Both the position numbers and the translations under genes were made by a program. Positions 7,165 to 13,452 of a stretch of DNA of 14,094 bases are shown here, piece after piece (position 1 is the first letter of the stretch; the number at the start of each line of letters is the position of its first letter). The DNA is from Verrucomicrobiales bacterium (GTDB lineage: Bacteria > Verrucomicrobiota > Verrucomicrobiae > Limisphaerales > UBA1100). The DNA lies in NCBI GenBank assembly GCA_002721895.1, contig PBLV01000027.1:1-14094 (forward strand), read 5' to 3'. The notes beneath the pieces were generated by a model. That model did not search any database and was not told where the DNA came from. It was given only the letters and a program-made list of their open reading frames with translations.

Positions 7165-8514
7165 TTAGCTGATGACCTCCGGCAACGGCTTGCGGCCCGG
7201 ATCCACGAGGAACCGCGGACGACCCGAGAGATCCGGCACGGTGGTGGTTTCGACGTTGATACCCATGCTGGTGTAGAGCGTGGCAAACACTTCACTGAAA
7301 CGCACCGGGCGATCGACCGCCTCAGCGGCGTGCTTGTCGCTGGCGCCGATCACCTGCCCGTGGTTCATCTGGCCGCAGGCCAGCACGGCGGTGGACAGTT
7401 TCGGCCAATGGTCGCGGCCGGCCTTGGTGTTGACCTTCGGCGTACGGCCGAATTCGCCCCAGACCACAACGCTGACATCCTTCTCCATGCCGCGGGCGTG
7501 GAGGTCATCGACCAGCGCAGTGAGGCCCTGATCGAGCATCGGCATATCCTGCCGCGCGCGGTTGAAGTTGCCGCCGTGCCAATCCCACCGGCTGAAAGCG
7601 AGGGTGACACAACGCGCGCCGGCGGTGACAAGCCGGCGGGCCAGCAGGAAATCATCTAGCAACTTGTGCGAGCCGTCGGCCTGTTTCTTGGCCGTGCCGC
7701 GCCCGTAACGGTCGCGCAGCTTCGGATCTTCCTTCTCGAGATTGAGCGCATCGGCCAGACGACTGCTGGTGAGCATCGCGAGCGCCTGTTGGTTAAAGGC
7801 GTCGAGGCCTTCCATCATGCGCTTGTTGTCCACGTCACGCCGCAGCGTGTCGAAGCTGTTGAGCAAACTCTTGCGGCTGCCGAGGCGGTCGATAGTGAGG
7901 CCGTTGAGGCGCATGTCCTCCTTGGCGTTGCCATCCTTGTTCGGCAGGAACGGGCTGTGCGCCGGCCCGAGGAAACCGGGGGTGCCGGGGTCGCCCCACG
8001 GCCGGTGGCCGGTGTTCGGCGCAAGGCCGACGAAGGGCGGCACGCCGACCTTGGCGCTGCCATAAAGTTTGCTGAGCGTCGAGCCCATGCTCGGCCAACC
8101 GCCGGCGGGCTGATTGCTCTTCGAGTCGCGACCGGTCTGGCACTGCCACGCATCGTGGCCGCCGTTCGCGCCGACGATCGAGCGGATGACGGTGAACTTG
8201 TCCATCATCTTCGCCATGCGCGGGAACAGCTCGCCAATGCGAATGCCCGGCACGTTCGTGGAAATTTCATTTAGCTCACCGCGAATCTCCTTCGGCGCAT
8301 TGGGCTTGAGGTCCCACATGTCCTGGTGCGGAGGGCCGCCGGGCAGGAAGATGTTGATGATCGCCTTGTGATTATTGCGAATGCCTTGCTGCTGCTCCGC
8401 ATTCAAAATTTGCGGCAGCGAAAGGCCGCCCAAAGTCAGGCCGCCGACTTGCAGAAAACTACGCCGCGATACGCCGTCGCAGAACCGATACTTGTCACCT
8501 AAAATTTTGATCAT
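7165..8514 (-). CDS. DUF1501 protein, Tat-exported (array copy 5)
   Basis: A 449-residue DUF1501 protein started at ATG 8514 ([20 protein letters not shown]). The frame extends 34 codons upstream, but that part is unlike the family and overlaps a promoter-like sequence. RR is at 17-18. Motifs: [10 protein letters not shown] with D65 and D68, WDWH with D311 and H313, GEFGRTP with E354, and GRDHW with D368 and H369. Where other copies have AGGGMR it has ACGQMNHGQ, and it ends LPEVIS rather than the usual ELV/ELI. It is the first DUF1501 gene in transcription order, 138 bases after the adenylate cyclase. It belongs with copies 1 and 2 by sequence. No strong Shine-Dalgarno is visible. Confidence 0.94.
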   Translation of the reverse strand: MIKILGDKYRFCDGVSRRSFLQVGGLTLGGLSLPQILNAEQQQGIRNNHKAIINIFLPGGPPHQDMWDLKPNAPKEIRGELNEISTNVPGIRIGELFPRMAKMMDKFTVIRSIVGANGGHDAWQCQTGRDSKSNQPAGGWPSMGSTLSKLYGSAKVGVPPFVGLAPNTGHRPWGDPGTPGFLGPAHSPFLPNKDGNAKEDMRLNGLTIDRLGSRKSLLNSFDTLRRDVDNKRMMEGLDAFNQQALAMLTSSRLADALNLEKEDPKLRDRYGRGTAKKQADGSHKLLDDFLLARRLVTAGARCVTLAFSRWDWHGGNFNRARQDMPMLDQGLTALVDDLHARGMEKDVSVVVWGEFGRTPKVNTKAGRDHWPKLSTAVLACGQMNHGQVIGASDKHAAEAVDRPVRFSEVFATLYTSMGINVETTTVPDLSGRPRFLVDPGRKPLPEVIS

Positions 8515-8574
8515 GACTCGGCTGGATTTTCGTTTAGCCCCTTCGACGCGTCCCCCGCGCCAACCATTCGAAGC

Positions 8575-8602
8575 ATTGTAACATTTTTGCGAAAAAAGTC
8601 GA
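8575..8602 (-). promoter_or_regulatory. Candidate promoter of the DUF1501 array
   Basis: On the minus strand TCGACT (8602-8597, 4 of 6 to TTGACA), a 16-base spacer and TACAAT (8580-8575, 5 of 6 to TATAAT) lie upstream of array copy 5. Transcription would start near 8567, leaving a leader of about 53 bases. It falls in AT-rich DNA between the cyclase and the array, so the array could be expressed apart from the cyclase. Consensus matching alone is weak evidence. Confidence 0.35.
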
Positions 8603-8652
8603 TGCGATTCCCCCAAAAAACTGGGTGATTTTTCTTGCCAAGAAAGCCCATT

Positions 8653-10911
8653 TTAGGCCGAGAAACGCTCGACTACGAGAGCATTTTCTTGCCGGGCATT
8701 CACGGTCCTGGAATCAACGTTTGTCGGTTGACTTTCTGGATCCTTGGCCGGCTCAAATTTTACGTCGTTCACGCCGAGCCGATAAACTGCCTGAAGGTCG
8801 TTAAATCCCTTGATCTCCACTGGCGGCATGGGCTGCGCATCGCGCCCTTCCTTGGCCGATTCGCAGGTCTCCTCGTCGGCCAGCAATTCCATCGGCCCAG
8901 CCATTGCACAAAGCCTGCTGGCCAAATTCGCCCCGCGCCCGATGACCGTGAAATTCAGCCTATCTTCCGATCCCATGAACCCCGCCAACATCTCCCCCGT
9001 GGCAACCCCCACACCCACGTTTATGTTTCGCCCGGTCAACAAGTTCAGCACCCGCCGTTCGGCAATCATGTGCCGAGCACAGGCCACCGCCCGGGAAGGA
9101 GCCTCCGGATCCGTCTTCCGCGCCCCGAATACGGCCATGATCATGTCGCCCACAAACTTGTCCACCACGCCGCCATGTTCATGCACCACACGCGTCAAAG
9201 CTGTCATGTGTTCGTTGAGTAGCGCCACCACCTCTTCGGGTGCCATCTCGGCCGTGATTTCCGTATAACGACGAATATCACAGAAAAGCACTGTCATTCG
9301 CCTCGTTTTCCCACCCAAAGTCGCATTGCCAGCCATCAATTCGTCCGCAACCTCCTCATCGGCAACTTTGTTCAAGGCGCTTCGATAACGCTCCTTTAAC
9401 GATATACTTTCAGCCATTTCGTTAAATGATTGGGATAAGCGGCCAATTTCATCCTTGGATCGCACTGGCACGCGAACCTCGTAGTCGCCTCGGATCAGCC
9501 TCTCCGTGGCTTTGTACAAACGCCGGATGGGTTTGGTCATGCCCAAGGCTATCAGCCAGCCAATCCCGAGCGTGCCCAAGCCCAACAATCCCGCCGTCAG
9601 CAGAATCTGGTCGCGCAACTCCGCTTGTGTTTCCAGAGTGCCCGCCCATGAGTAGAGGCCGATTTTGTAGGCCACTGGAAGCGTGGACCCCGCGTTGAGT
9701 GGCGCGAAAAAGACCCGGTGCGGCATCCCGTCCACATTGACCAACATTGGATCGGCTTCCTGACTCATTTCGAGATGATCCGGCCCCGGCGGTTGGATTT
9801 CCCTCCCAACCCTCGATTTGAGCCATGTTGCCAAGCGGCCTTGGGCCTCCGCGGGAATCGTCTTGGAATGCATTTGGCCCTCCAGCCAGATTCCGTTGTG
9901 CATTTGGCCCATCTTCTGGATCATTTGTTCCGCCAGGTCTGCAAAGGGGAATCCGAGCACGAATGTTCCCACCTTTCGGTTACTCCCCAGCCCGTACACC
10001 GGCGTAAAAACCACCTCCGCCAGCATGGTGCGCCCGCCGTTTTCCACCGAGAAATAACCCACCTGCTGCCGATCCAGATCCACAATCTTAGTGATGTGCG
10101 CCTCCAGTTGTTCCCTGAACTTTGCCCGCAAACCTTGGAAGTAACCGCGCGAAACTTCCAACACGTCGCCTTGTTCCCCCACAAACACCATGAAGTCCGC
10201 CAGCAAGGGCGAGCGGCGGCGCACAAGCCTTCGGGGTCCATTGCCATTGGGCTGAGACATACGAGCCAAGCGTGGCTGATCCGCAACCACCGCACTAGCC
10301 GGCACGGGAGGCGCGATCGGCAATCGTTCCAAACCCTCCGCCATCACGCGCAGGCGTTTCCCCGCGCTGCCTTGGAGTCCTTTCCCTGCGCGAGACATCA
10401 ATCCCACCAGATCCAACCGCGACAAGTCCCCCAAGTAACCCTCCGGCTTTTCATTTGACGGAGCCACCCTCGGTTGGGCCCCGGCTGCATCTCCATCCAA
10501 AACGCGCGCCAACTCCGCCAGTTGGCCCGCCACGCGGCGCTTCATCTCCATCCGCATCGCGTGCAAACGCTCGGCCTCCAGTTGCGCCGCCAGATCTGAG
10601 AAGGCCTCGTTAAGCATGGGCTCAAGCTGCTGCCGTGCCAACCGGAACAATGTTGTCCCATCGTGCTCCTCCACCGCCAAGCGCACTGCATCCAGCTCCG
10701 CAAAGGCTTGGCTTTGTCCGCGCGCCACACCCAGCCGCGCTTCTTGCTCGCGAGGAAGATACTTCAGTTGCGCCGAGACGTGCTCACGAAACAGCCGGTC
10801 GTGGGCCACCGCCACCTGCCGCTCCGTTACCCACAAGGCCACTGCCGTGACGCCGGCAACAACCGTCATCAGCGCAAGGAGCAGTTTGATTCTGAAACTC
10901 AAGTGGCCCAT
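8653..10911 (-). CDS. Membrane-bound class III adenylate cyclase with extracytoplasmic sensor and HAMP domain
   Basis: A 752-residue protein predicted to make cAMP from ATP in response to an external signal. TM1 is at about 8-28 and TM2 at about 436-457. The roughly 400 residues between them form an extracytoplasmic region with a helical N-terminal part and a later Cache-like part (QQVGYFSVENGG, GTFVLGFPFADLAE); the ligand is unknown. A HAMP linker spans about 458-510 (MTKPIRRLYKATERLIRGDY). The cyclase domain is at about 536-715: metal ligands D545 (LFCDIRRYTEI) and D589 (DKFVGDM), adenine-selecting K585 and T655 (NFTVIG), and transition-state N662 and R666 (ANLASRL). All key residues are present, so it should be active and ATP-specific. 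The hydrophilic C-terminal tail is not conserved. GGAGG lies 15 bases before ATG 10911, which is unusually far; see the two-codon ORF. It is co-oriented with and upstream of the DUF1501 array, but a functional link is unproven. Confidence 0.93.
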   Translation of the reverse strand: MGHLSFRIKLLLALMTVVAGVTAVALWVTERQVAVAHDRLFREHVSAQLKYLPREQEARLGVARGQSQAFAELDAVRLAVEEHDGTTLFRLARQQLEPMLNEAFSDLAAQLEAERLHAMRMEMKRRVAGQLAELARVLDGDAAGAQPRVAPSNEKPEGYLGDLSRLDLVGLMSRAGKGLQGSAGKRLRVMAEGLERLPIAPPVPASAVVADQPRLARMSQPNGNGPRRLVRRRSPLLADFMVFVGEQGDVLEVSRGYFQGLRAKFREQLEAHITKIVDLDRQQVGYFSVENGGRTMLAEVVFTPVYGLGSNRKVGTFVLGFPFADLAEQMIQKMGQMHNGIWLEGQMHSKTIPAEAQGRLATWLKSRVGREIQPPGPDHLEMSQEADPMLVNVDGMPHRVFFAPLNAGSTLPVAYKIGLYSWAGTLETQAELRDQILLTAGLLGLGTLGIGWLIALGMTKPIRRLYKATERLIRGDYEVRVPVRSKDEIGRLSQSFNEMAESISLKERYRSALNKVADEEVADELMAGNATLGGKTRRMTVLFCDIRRYTEITAEMAPEEVVALLNEHMTALTRVVHEHGGVVDKFVGDMIMAVFGARKTDPEAPSRAVACARHMIAERRVLNLLTGRNINVGVGVATGEMLAGFMGSEDRLNFTVIGRGANLASRLCAMAGPMELLADEETCESAKEGRDAQPMPPVEIKGFNDLQAVYRLGVNDVKFEPAKDPESQPTNVDSRTVNARQENALVVERFSA

Positions 10912-10931
10912 CAGCCCATCTATTATCCTCC
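10911..10931 (-). promoter_or_regulatory. Ribosome site with two-codon ORF overlapping the cyclase start
   Basis: On the minus strand GGAGG (10931-10927) is spaced seven bases from an ATG (10919) that opens ATG GGC TGA. The A of this TGA is the first base of the cyclase ATG (10911), giving a TGATG overlap. The cyclase ATG itself is 15 bases from GGAGG, too far for efficient direct initiation. Ribosomes may start on the mini-ORF, stop at once and reinitiate. No better in-frame ATG, GTG or TTG lies next to GGAGG, although CTG at 10914 is in frame. Confidence 0.4.
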
Positions 10932-10980
10932 CGACATTCCCCCCAAGGCTTGGGAGGGTTGCTTACCGGTATAGACGTGA

Positions 10981-11023
10981 TTTACAGGTGAAAGGTTCAC
11001 ATAAATCTGTAAAGAAGTGTAAA
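10981..11023. promoter_or_regulatory. Candidate operator cluster upstream of the cyclase
   Basis: Within 43 bases lie TTTACA (10981-10986), the palindrome GTGAAAGGTTCAC (10988-11000), and two direct TGTAAA copies (11008-11013 and 11018-11023) exactly ten bases apart, one helical turn. TTTACA is the inverse of TGTAAA. The cluster sits 70-110 bases upstream of the cyclase start in a 290-base spacer that otherwise shows no gene. A regulator-binding role is inference. Confidence 0.25.
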
Positions 11024-11122
11024 CAACTGCGTCACGGCTTTGCGTCCTTGGCCAGCTGGCCGTGACTTCCAAACATTCAACGCAGGCGGTGCCCTTCCCA
11101 ATGGTAAACACCCAAAACCCAA

Positions 11123-11136
11123 TCCCCTTTCGGGGA
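11123..11136 (-). terminator. Small GAAA-tetraloop hairpin after the DUF1080 gene
   Basis: On the minus strand TCCCC-GAAA-GGGGA forms a 5-bp stem with a GNRA tetraloop, 66 bases beyond the stop of the DUF1080 gene. It is followed by TTGGGTTTTGGG. The stem is short and the T run interrupted, so termination here is only a possibility. Confidence 0.2.
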
Positions 11137-11201
11137 CGCAAGTGAAAAACTCCTCCTTCGACTGGTGCCTTTTCAGTTCACGGATTGCCGTTGCCCGACA
11201 A

Positions 11202-11816
11202 TCATTTCAGCTCTTGGATCCGTATCTCACGATACCAAGCCTCGCTTGGTGGCCCGCTGTGAATTTGCAGTCCAATAAGTCCCTCCAGCGGAATCTTCGG
11301 GTCTTTCTCCGTGTAATCCACCGTCAACGTGCCGTTGAGGTACAAACGAATGCGTGGCCCCTCGCAGCGAATCACGTATTTGTTCCAGTCATCCGGTTTC
11401 AGCACCTTCTTGATCACCGCCGGGTCTGCCTTCGCCAACATCGTCCGCCGGCGCGATTCATCATAAAGGCTGCCCCACCAACCTTGGCCCATGTCCGCCT
11501 GGTAACCGATCACCTCGTGATGATTCGGGATGCGCTTGGTGCGTATCTGGATGCCGGCATTCGCCCGCGGCCCGCCCCGCAGTTTCACCTCCAGCGTGAG
11601 CACAAAGTTTTTGTACGTTCGCTTCGTGCAAAGAAACTCATTGCGCGGGATGCGTGACTTCAGGTTCCCCCCCACAACTGCGCCCTTCTCGATGCGGAAA
11701 AACTTCTCGTTGCCTTCCCAGCCCTTGAACGTTTTCCCGTCAAAAAGCGGCGTCGGGGAAGTCTCCGTCGCCATGCCCGACACCACAACGCAAAAAAATA
11801 TCGCCATCAACCTCAT
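11202..11816 (-). CDS. Secreted DUF1080 protein (3-keto-disaccharide hydrolase family)
   Basis: A 204-residue protein of the DUF1080 family, a concanavalin-like jelly-roll fold; some members cleave 3-keto-glycosides. Residues 1-18 (MRLMAIFFCVVVSGMATE) look like a signal peptide, so it should be exported. Family hallmarks: LFDGKTFKGWEG at 24-35, FVLTLEVKLRGGPRANAGIQ at 71-90, the QADMGQGWWGSLYDESRRR segment at 106-124, the substrate-side DDWNKYVIRCEG at 142-153, LNGTLTVDYTE at 160-170, and the closing GLIGLQIHSGPPSEAWYREI. The length is usual for a single-domain member. ATG 11816 is preferred; a second ATG four codons in is an alternative. The gene is co-oriented with the cyclase, 290 bases away, so it is probably a separate unit. 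Family confidence is high; substrate and catalytic activity are unknown. Confidence 0.92.
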   Translation of the reverse strand: MRLMAIFFCVVVSGMATETSPTPLFDGKTFKGWEGNEKFFRIEKGAVVGGNLKSRIPRNEFLCTKRTYKNFVLTLEVKLRGGPRANAGIQIRTKRIPNHHEVIGYQADMGQGWWGSLYDESRRRTMLAKADPAVIKKVLKPDDWNKYVIRCEGPRIRLYLNGTLTVDYTEKDPKIPLEGLIGLQIHSGPPSEAWYREIRIQELK

Positions 11817-12102
11817 GAGTCCCGGCGTTGTACCACCCGCCCGAGCGCAAACAAGCTCAAACCTTTCATGCTTATCCGCGCAAAAATCGGAACGTGTTTT
11901 TTTGTGATGAAATTCTCAGAACGCTGGAGCAAAAAAACTTTTCCCCCGTCAAACAATTCCCAACCCGTCACGCTTCGCTTGGCGCTGTCAAAAAGCGGAC
12001 GGACAATGAGTTTCATCATGAGTAACCTGAGCGGTTTATCGGTGTTAGATATGACAAAAATTCCGTTTGCTGTGTCTGTCAGTTCGTGTCATTTTCCACC
12101 TG
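11817..12102. other. Intergenic spacer between divergent genes
   Basis: AT-richer non-coding DNA between the minus-strand DUF1080 gene and the plus-strand structured leader. A minus-strand frame of 68 codons (12019-11813) ends in TGA overlapping the DUF1080 ATG, but its translation resembles no family and it has no clear ribosome site. ATGACA (12049-12054) and TGTCAT (12087-12092) form a wide inverted pair. No convincing promoter was found for either gene. Confidence 0.5.
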
Positions 12103-12194
12103 CATCAGGAACGACCCCAGCCGGGGTCTGGCAACCTGGCAACGGAGCAAAGCCAAGGTGCCTTGGTCGGCGAACCACAAATCGCCTTCCGATG
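12103..12194 (+). ncRNA. Four-helix structured RNA candidate with SAM-I-clan-like P3 signature (possible riboswitch)
   Basis: The sequence can close a four-way junction. P1: CATC-A-GGAA (12103-12111) with TTCC-GATG (12187-12194). P2: GACCCC-AGCC-GGGGTC (12113-12128). P3: GGCA-A-CC-TGGC (12130-12140) with GCCA-A-GG-TGCC (12152-12162), leaving two bulged A residues. J3/4: TTGGTC. P4: GGCGA (12169-12173) with TCGCC (12182-12186). GGCAACC followed by AAGGTGCC is the hallmark of the P3 core in SAM-I and SAM-IV riboswitches, and the P1-P4 order matches. P2 is short and lacks a visible kink-turn, and J3/4 is not the usual AAnUCC, so it is at best a variant. G-C-C of the P2 loop could pair GGT in J3/4 (three pairs, sterically tight). 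It lies 113 bases upstream of the small integrase-arm gene, not a methionine gene. Folding was done by eye. Confidence 0.4.
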
Positions 12195-12204
12195 AGCGGG
12201 GCAT

Positions 12205-12246
12205 ATGCCCATGAACAAAACTCCGCGGAAACGAAATGCCGCCTGA
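12205..12246 (+). CDS. Possible 13-residue leader peptide
   Basis: ATG at 12205 opens MPMNKTPRKRNAA and stops at TGA 12246. The peptide is strongly basic. Its start lies in the perfect palindrome GGGCATATGCCC (12199-12210), with GGGG just before. Its stop lies in a small hairpin, CGCC (12240-12243) with GGCG (12256-12259). It sits between the structured RNA and the integrase-arm gene, in a different frame from that gene. Chance ORFs of this size are common, so the call is weak. Confidence 0.15.
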   Translation: MPMNKTPRKRNAA

Positions 12247-12282
12247 TGTCCAGTCGGCGTTTAATCATTTCCGGAACCCCTG

Positions 12283-12307
12283 ATGCGTTGACGAAAGGAA
12301 ACGCATT
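12283..12307 (+). promoter_or_regulatory. Hairpin displaying the ribosome-binding site of the 69-residue gene
   Basis: ATGCGTT (12283-12289) pairs perfectly with AACGCAT (12300-12306), and the ten-base loop GACGAAAGGA holds the AAAGG ribosome site. The ATG follows the stem by one base. The loop leaves the site exposed while the stem abuts the start, an arrangement that could tune translation. Confidence 0.45.
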
Positions 12308-12517
12308 ATGAGCACCGCAACCGCGACCCCGTCGCTCCGGATTGACCCGGAAAACCCCAACCACCATCTATGGAACAACCACGGCACTTGGTGGCTCCAT
12401 TACACCCTCCACCTGCCCGACTACACCAAGCGCCGCATTCGCCGCAGCCTGCATACCCGCGACCTGCATGAAGCACGCACCCGCCGGGATGAACTCCTCA
12501 CCGAGTTGGTAGTTTAA
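12308..12517 (+). CDS. Small stand-alone protein resembling a tyrosine-integrase N-terminal arm-binding domain
   Basis: A complete 69-residue protein. The core GTWWLHYTLH (26-35) followed by KRRIRRSLHTRDLHEARTRR (41-60) and DELLTELVV matches the pattern of integrase N-terminal arm domains: a short beta hairpin, a basic turn (xRxSLxTRDLxEAR) and an amphipathic helix. Nothing of the core-binding or catalytic R-H-R-Y domains follows; the frame ends at TAA and a hairpin terminator comes 17 bases later. It is therefore either a free DNA-binding protein (excisionase-like or regulatory) or the remnant of an integrase. The structured leader, neat ribosome site and dedicated terminator argue for a maintained small gene. 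Family resemblance is by eye; function is unknown. Confidence 0.65.
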   Translation: MSTATATPSLRIDPENPNHHLWNNHGTWWLHYTLHLPDYTKRRIRRSLHTRDLHEARTRRDELLTELVV

Positions 12518-12534
12518 ATCTCAATTCATCATCC

Positions 12535-12566
12535 GGGCACAGGGGGGAAGGTTTCTCCCTGTGCCC
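12535..12566 (+). terminator. Strong hairpin terminator after the 69-residue gene
   Basis: GGGCACAGGG (12535-12544) pairs perfectly with CCCTGTGCCC (12557-12566) around a 12-base loop, 17 bases past the stop codon. The tail TTCATGTTT is T-rich but not a pure T run. It lies 81 bases before the next gene's start, so that gene probably has separate transcription. Confidence 0.65.
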
Positions 12567-12647
12567 TTCATGTTTCCCAGATGAAGCAGTTGAAAAATGA
12601 CTTTGCCATTTCCGGCAGCACATTCACCATATCGCGAACTCAGCCAC

Positions 12648-13442
12648 ATGAAACTACAATCCTTGATTCTTCTCCTCGGTGCCACTGCCGCCATTGGCGC
12701 GCCAAAACAGGAAACGGCAACCCTGTTAAAACAACAGCCTCTAAAGGCCGGTGCCGCCACCCAAGGTCTGGCCATTGGCAAACAATTCTTCTACGGCGCC
12801 AATGCCAAGACGCTTTGCCGGTTCGACAAAAACTGGAAACTCATTGAGCAGAAAACCATCACCGTGAAAGGCGTCAACCATCTCGGCGCCATTCATTACC
12901 GCGACGGTTTTCTTTGGGGCGGCTTCCTCAATCACGCGGTCGTCGACGGCAAATCCGACCCCACGCAAAACCGGTCCATCATCGCCAAGATTCGCGCGAA
13001 GGATTTCAAGGTCATCCAAACGTGGGACATCACGAAGGACGTCAAGTGGATCGACCCCGTCTGCTTCGACGGCACCCATCTGTGGGTGGGCGACCTCAGC
13101 GACCTGGGCATCCATCGCTACCGCCTCGCCGACGGCAAGCTCACCCGCGACGGCATCCTGCGCTACCCCAAGCCCATGCACTTTTCGCAGGGCATCCGCG
13201 TCGTCGGCAACAAGCTCTACACCATCCACACCTTTGGCAACATGGATGGCCTCTTCGAGTTCGACATTCCCAAGAAGCTCACCGACACCATCCAGCAACC
13301 CACTCGCGTCTGGCCCATTCAGGAAACGAAGATGCATCTTGAAGGCTTCGCATTCGTGCCCGGCAAAGCCAACCAACTCTGGCACGCCCAAGGCAAACAG
13401 GTGGACCTTTATGAATTAAAGGGCTTGGTCGGCGGGAAGTGA
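12648..13442 (+). CDS. Secreted beta-propeller-like protein of unknown function
   Basis: A 264-residue protein when started at ATG 12648, which gives a clean signal peptide (MKLQSLILLLGATAAIGA, cleavage about residue 18). The frame is open 17 codons further, but that extension is unlike a protein N-terminus. About five repeats of roughly 40-50 residues each show the propeller-blade pattern of a hydrophobic strand, a G-x-x-L-W/Y turn and an acidic strand: QGLAIGKQFFYGANA (39-53), GAIHYRDGFLWGGFL (80-94), DPVCFDGTHLWVGDL (136-150), QGIRVVGNKLYTIHTF (181-196) and EGFAFVPGKANQLWHA (232-247). Length and repeat number suit a five-bladed propeller such as glutaminyl-peptide cyclotransferases, but no catalytic residues could be assigned. 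No strong ribosome site is seen. It converges with the beta-helix gene, ten bases apart. Confidence 0.75.
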   Translation: MKLQSLILLLGATAAIGAPKQETATLLKQQPLKAGAATQGLAIGKQFFYGANAKTLCRFDKNWKLIEQKTITVKGVNHLGAIHYRDGFLWGGFLNHAVVDGKSDPTQNRSIIAKIRAKDFKVIQTWDITKDVKWIDPVCFDGTHLWVGDLSDLGIHRYRLADGKLTRDGILRYPKPMHFSQGIRVVGNKLYTIHTFGNMDGLFEFDIPKKLTDTIQQPTRVWPIQETKMHLEGFAFVPGKANQLWHAQGKQVDLYELKGLVGGK

Positions 13443-13452
13443 TAATTGAAAA

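Noticed and set aside
8515..8616. N-terminal extension of array copy 5 to 8616
   Set aside because: The extra 34 residues are unlike the other copies, would bury the Tat signal, and overlap a promoter-like sequence.
11813..12019. 68-codon minus-strand frame ending in TGA that overlaps the DUF1080 start (ATGA)
   Set aside because: The overlap is operon-like, but the translation shows no recognisable pattern, lies in AT-richer spacer DNA, and lacks a ribosome site. Kept only as a remark.
12103..12200. tRNA gene in the structured region
   Set aside because: There is no T-loop consensus, no anticodon arm of the right size and no acceptor stem; the pairing fits a four-way junction of a different kind.
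12276..12306. Hammerhead-ribozyme-like CTGATG...GAAA near the small gene start
   Set aside because: The core needs CUGANGA followed by a stem and GAAA with a third helix. Here it is CTGATGCG, and the GAAA sits in the loop of the ribosome-site hairpin.
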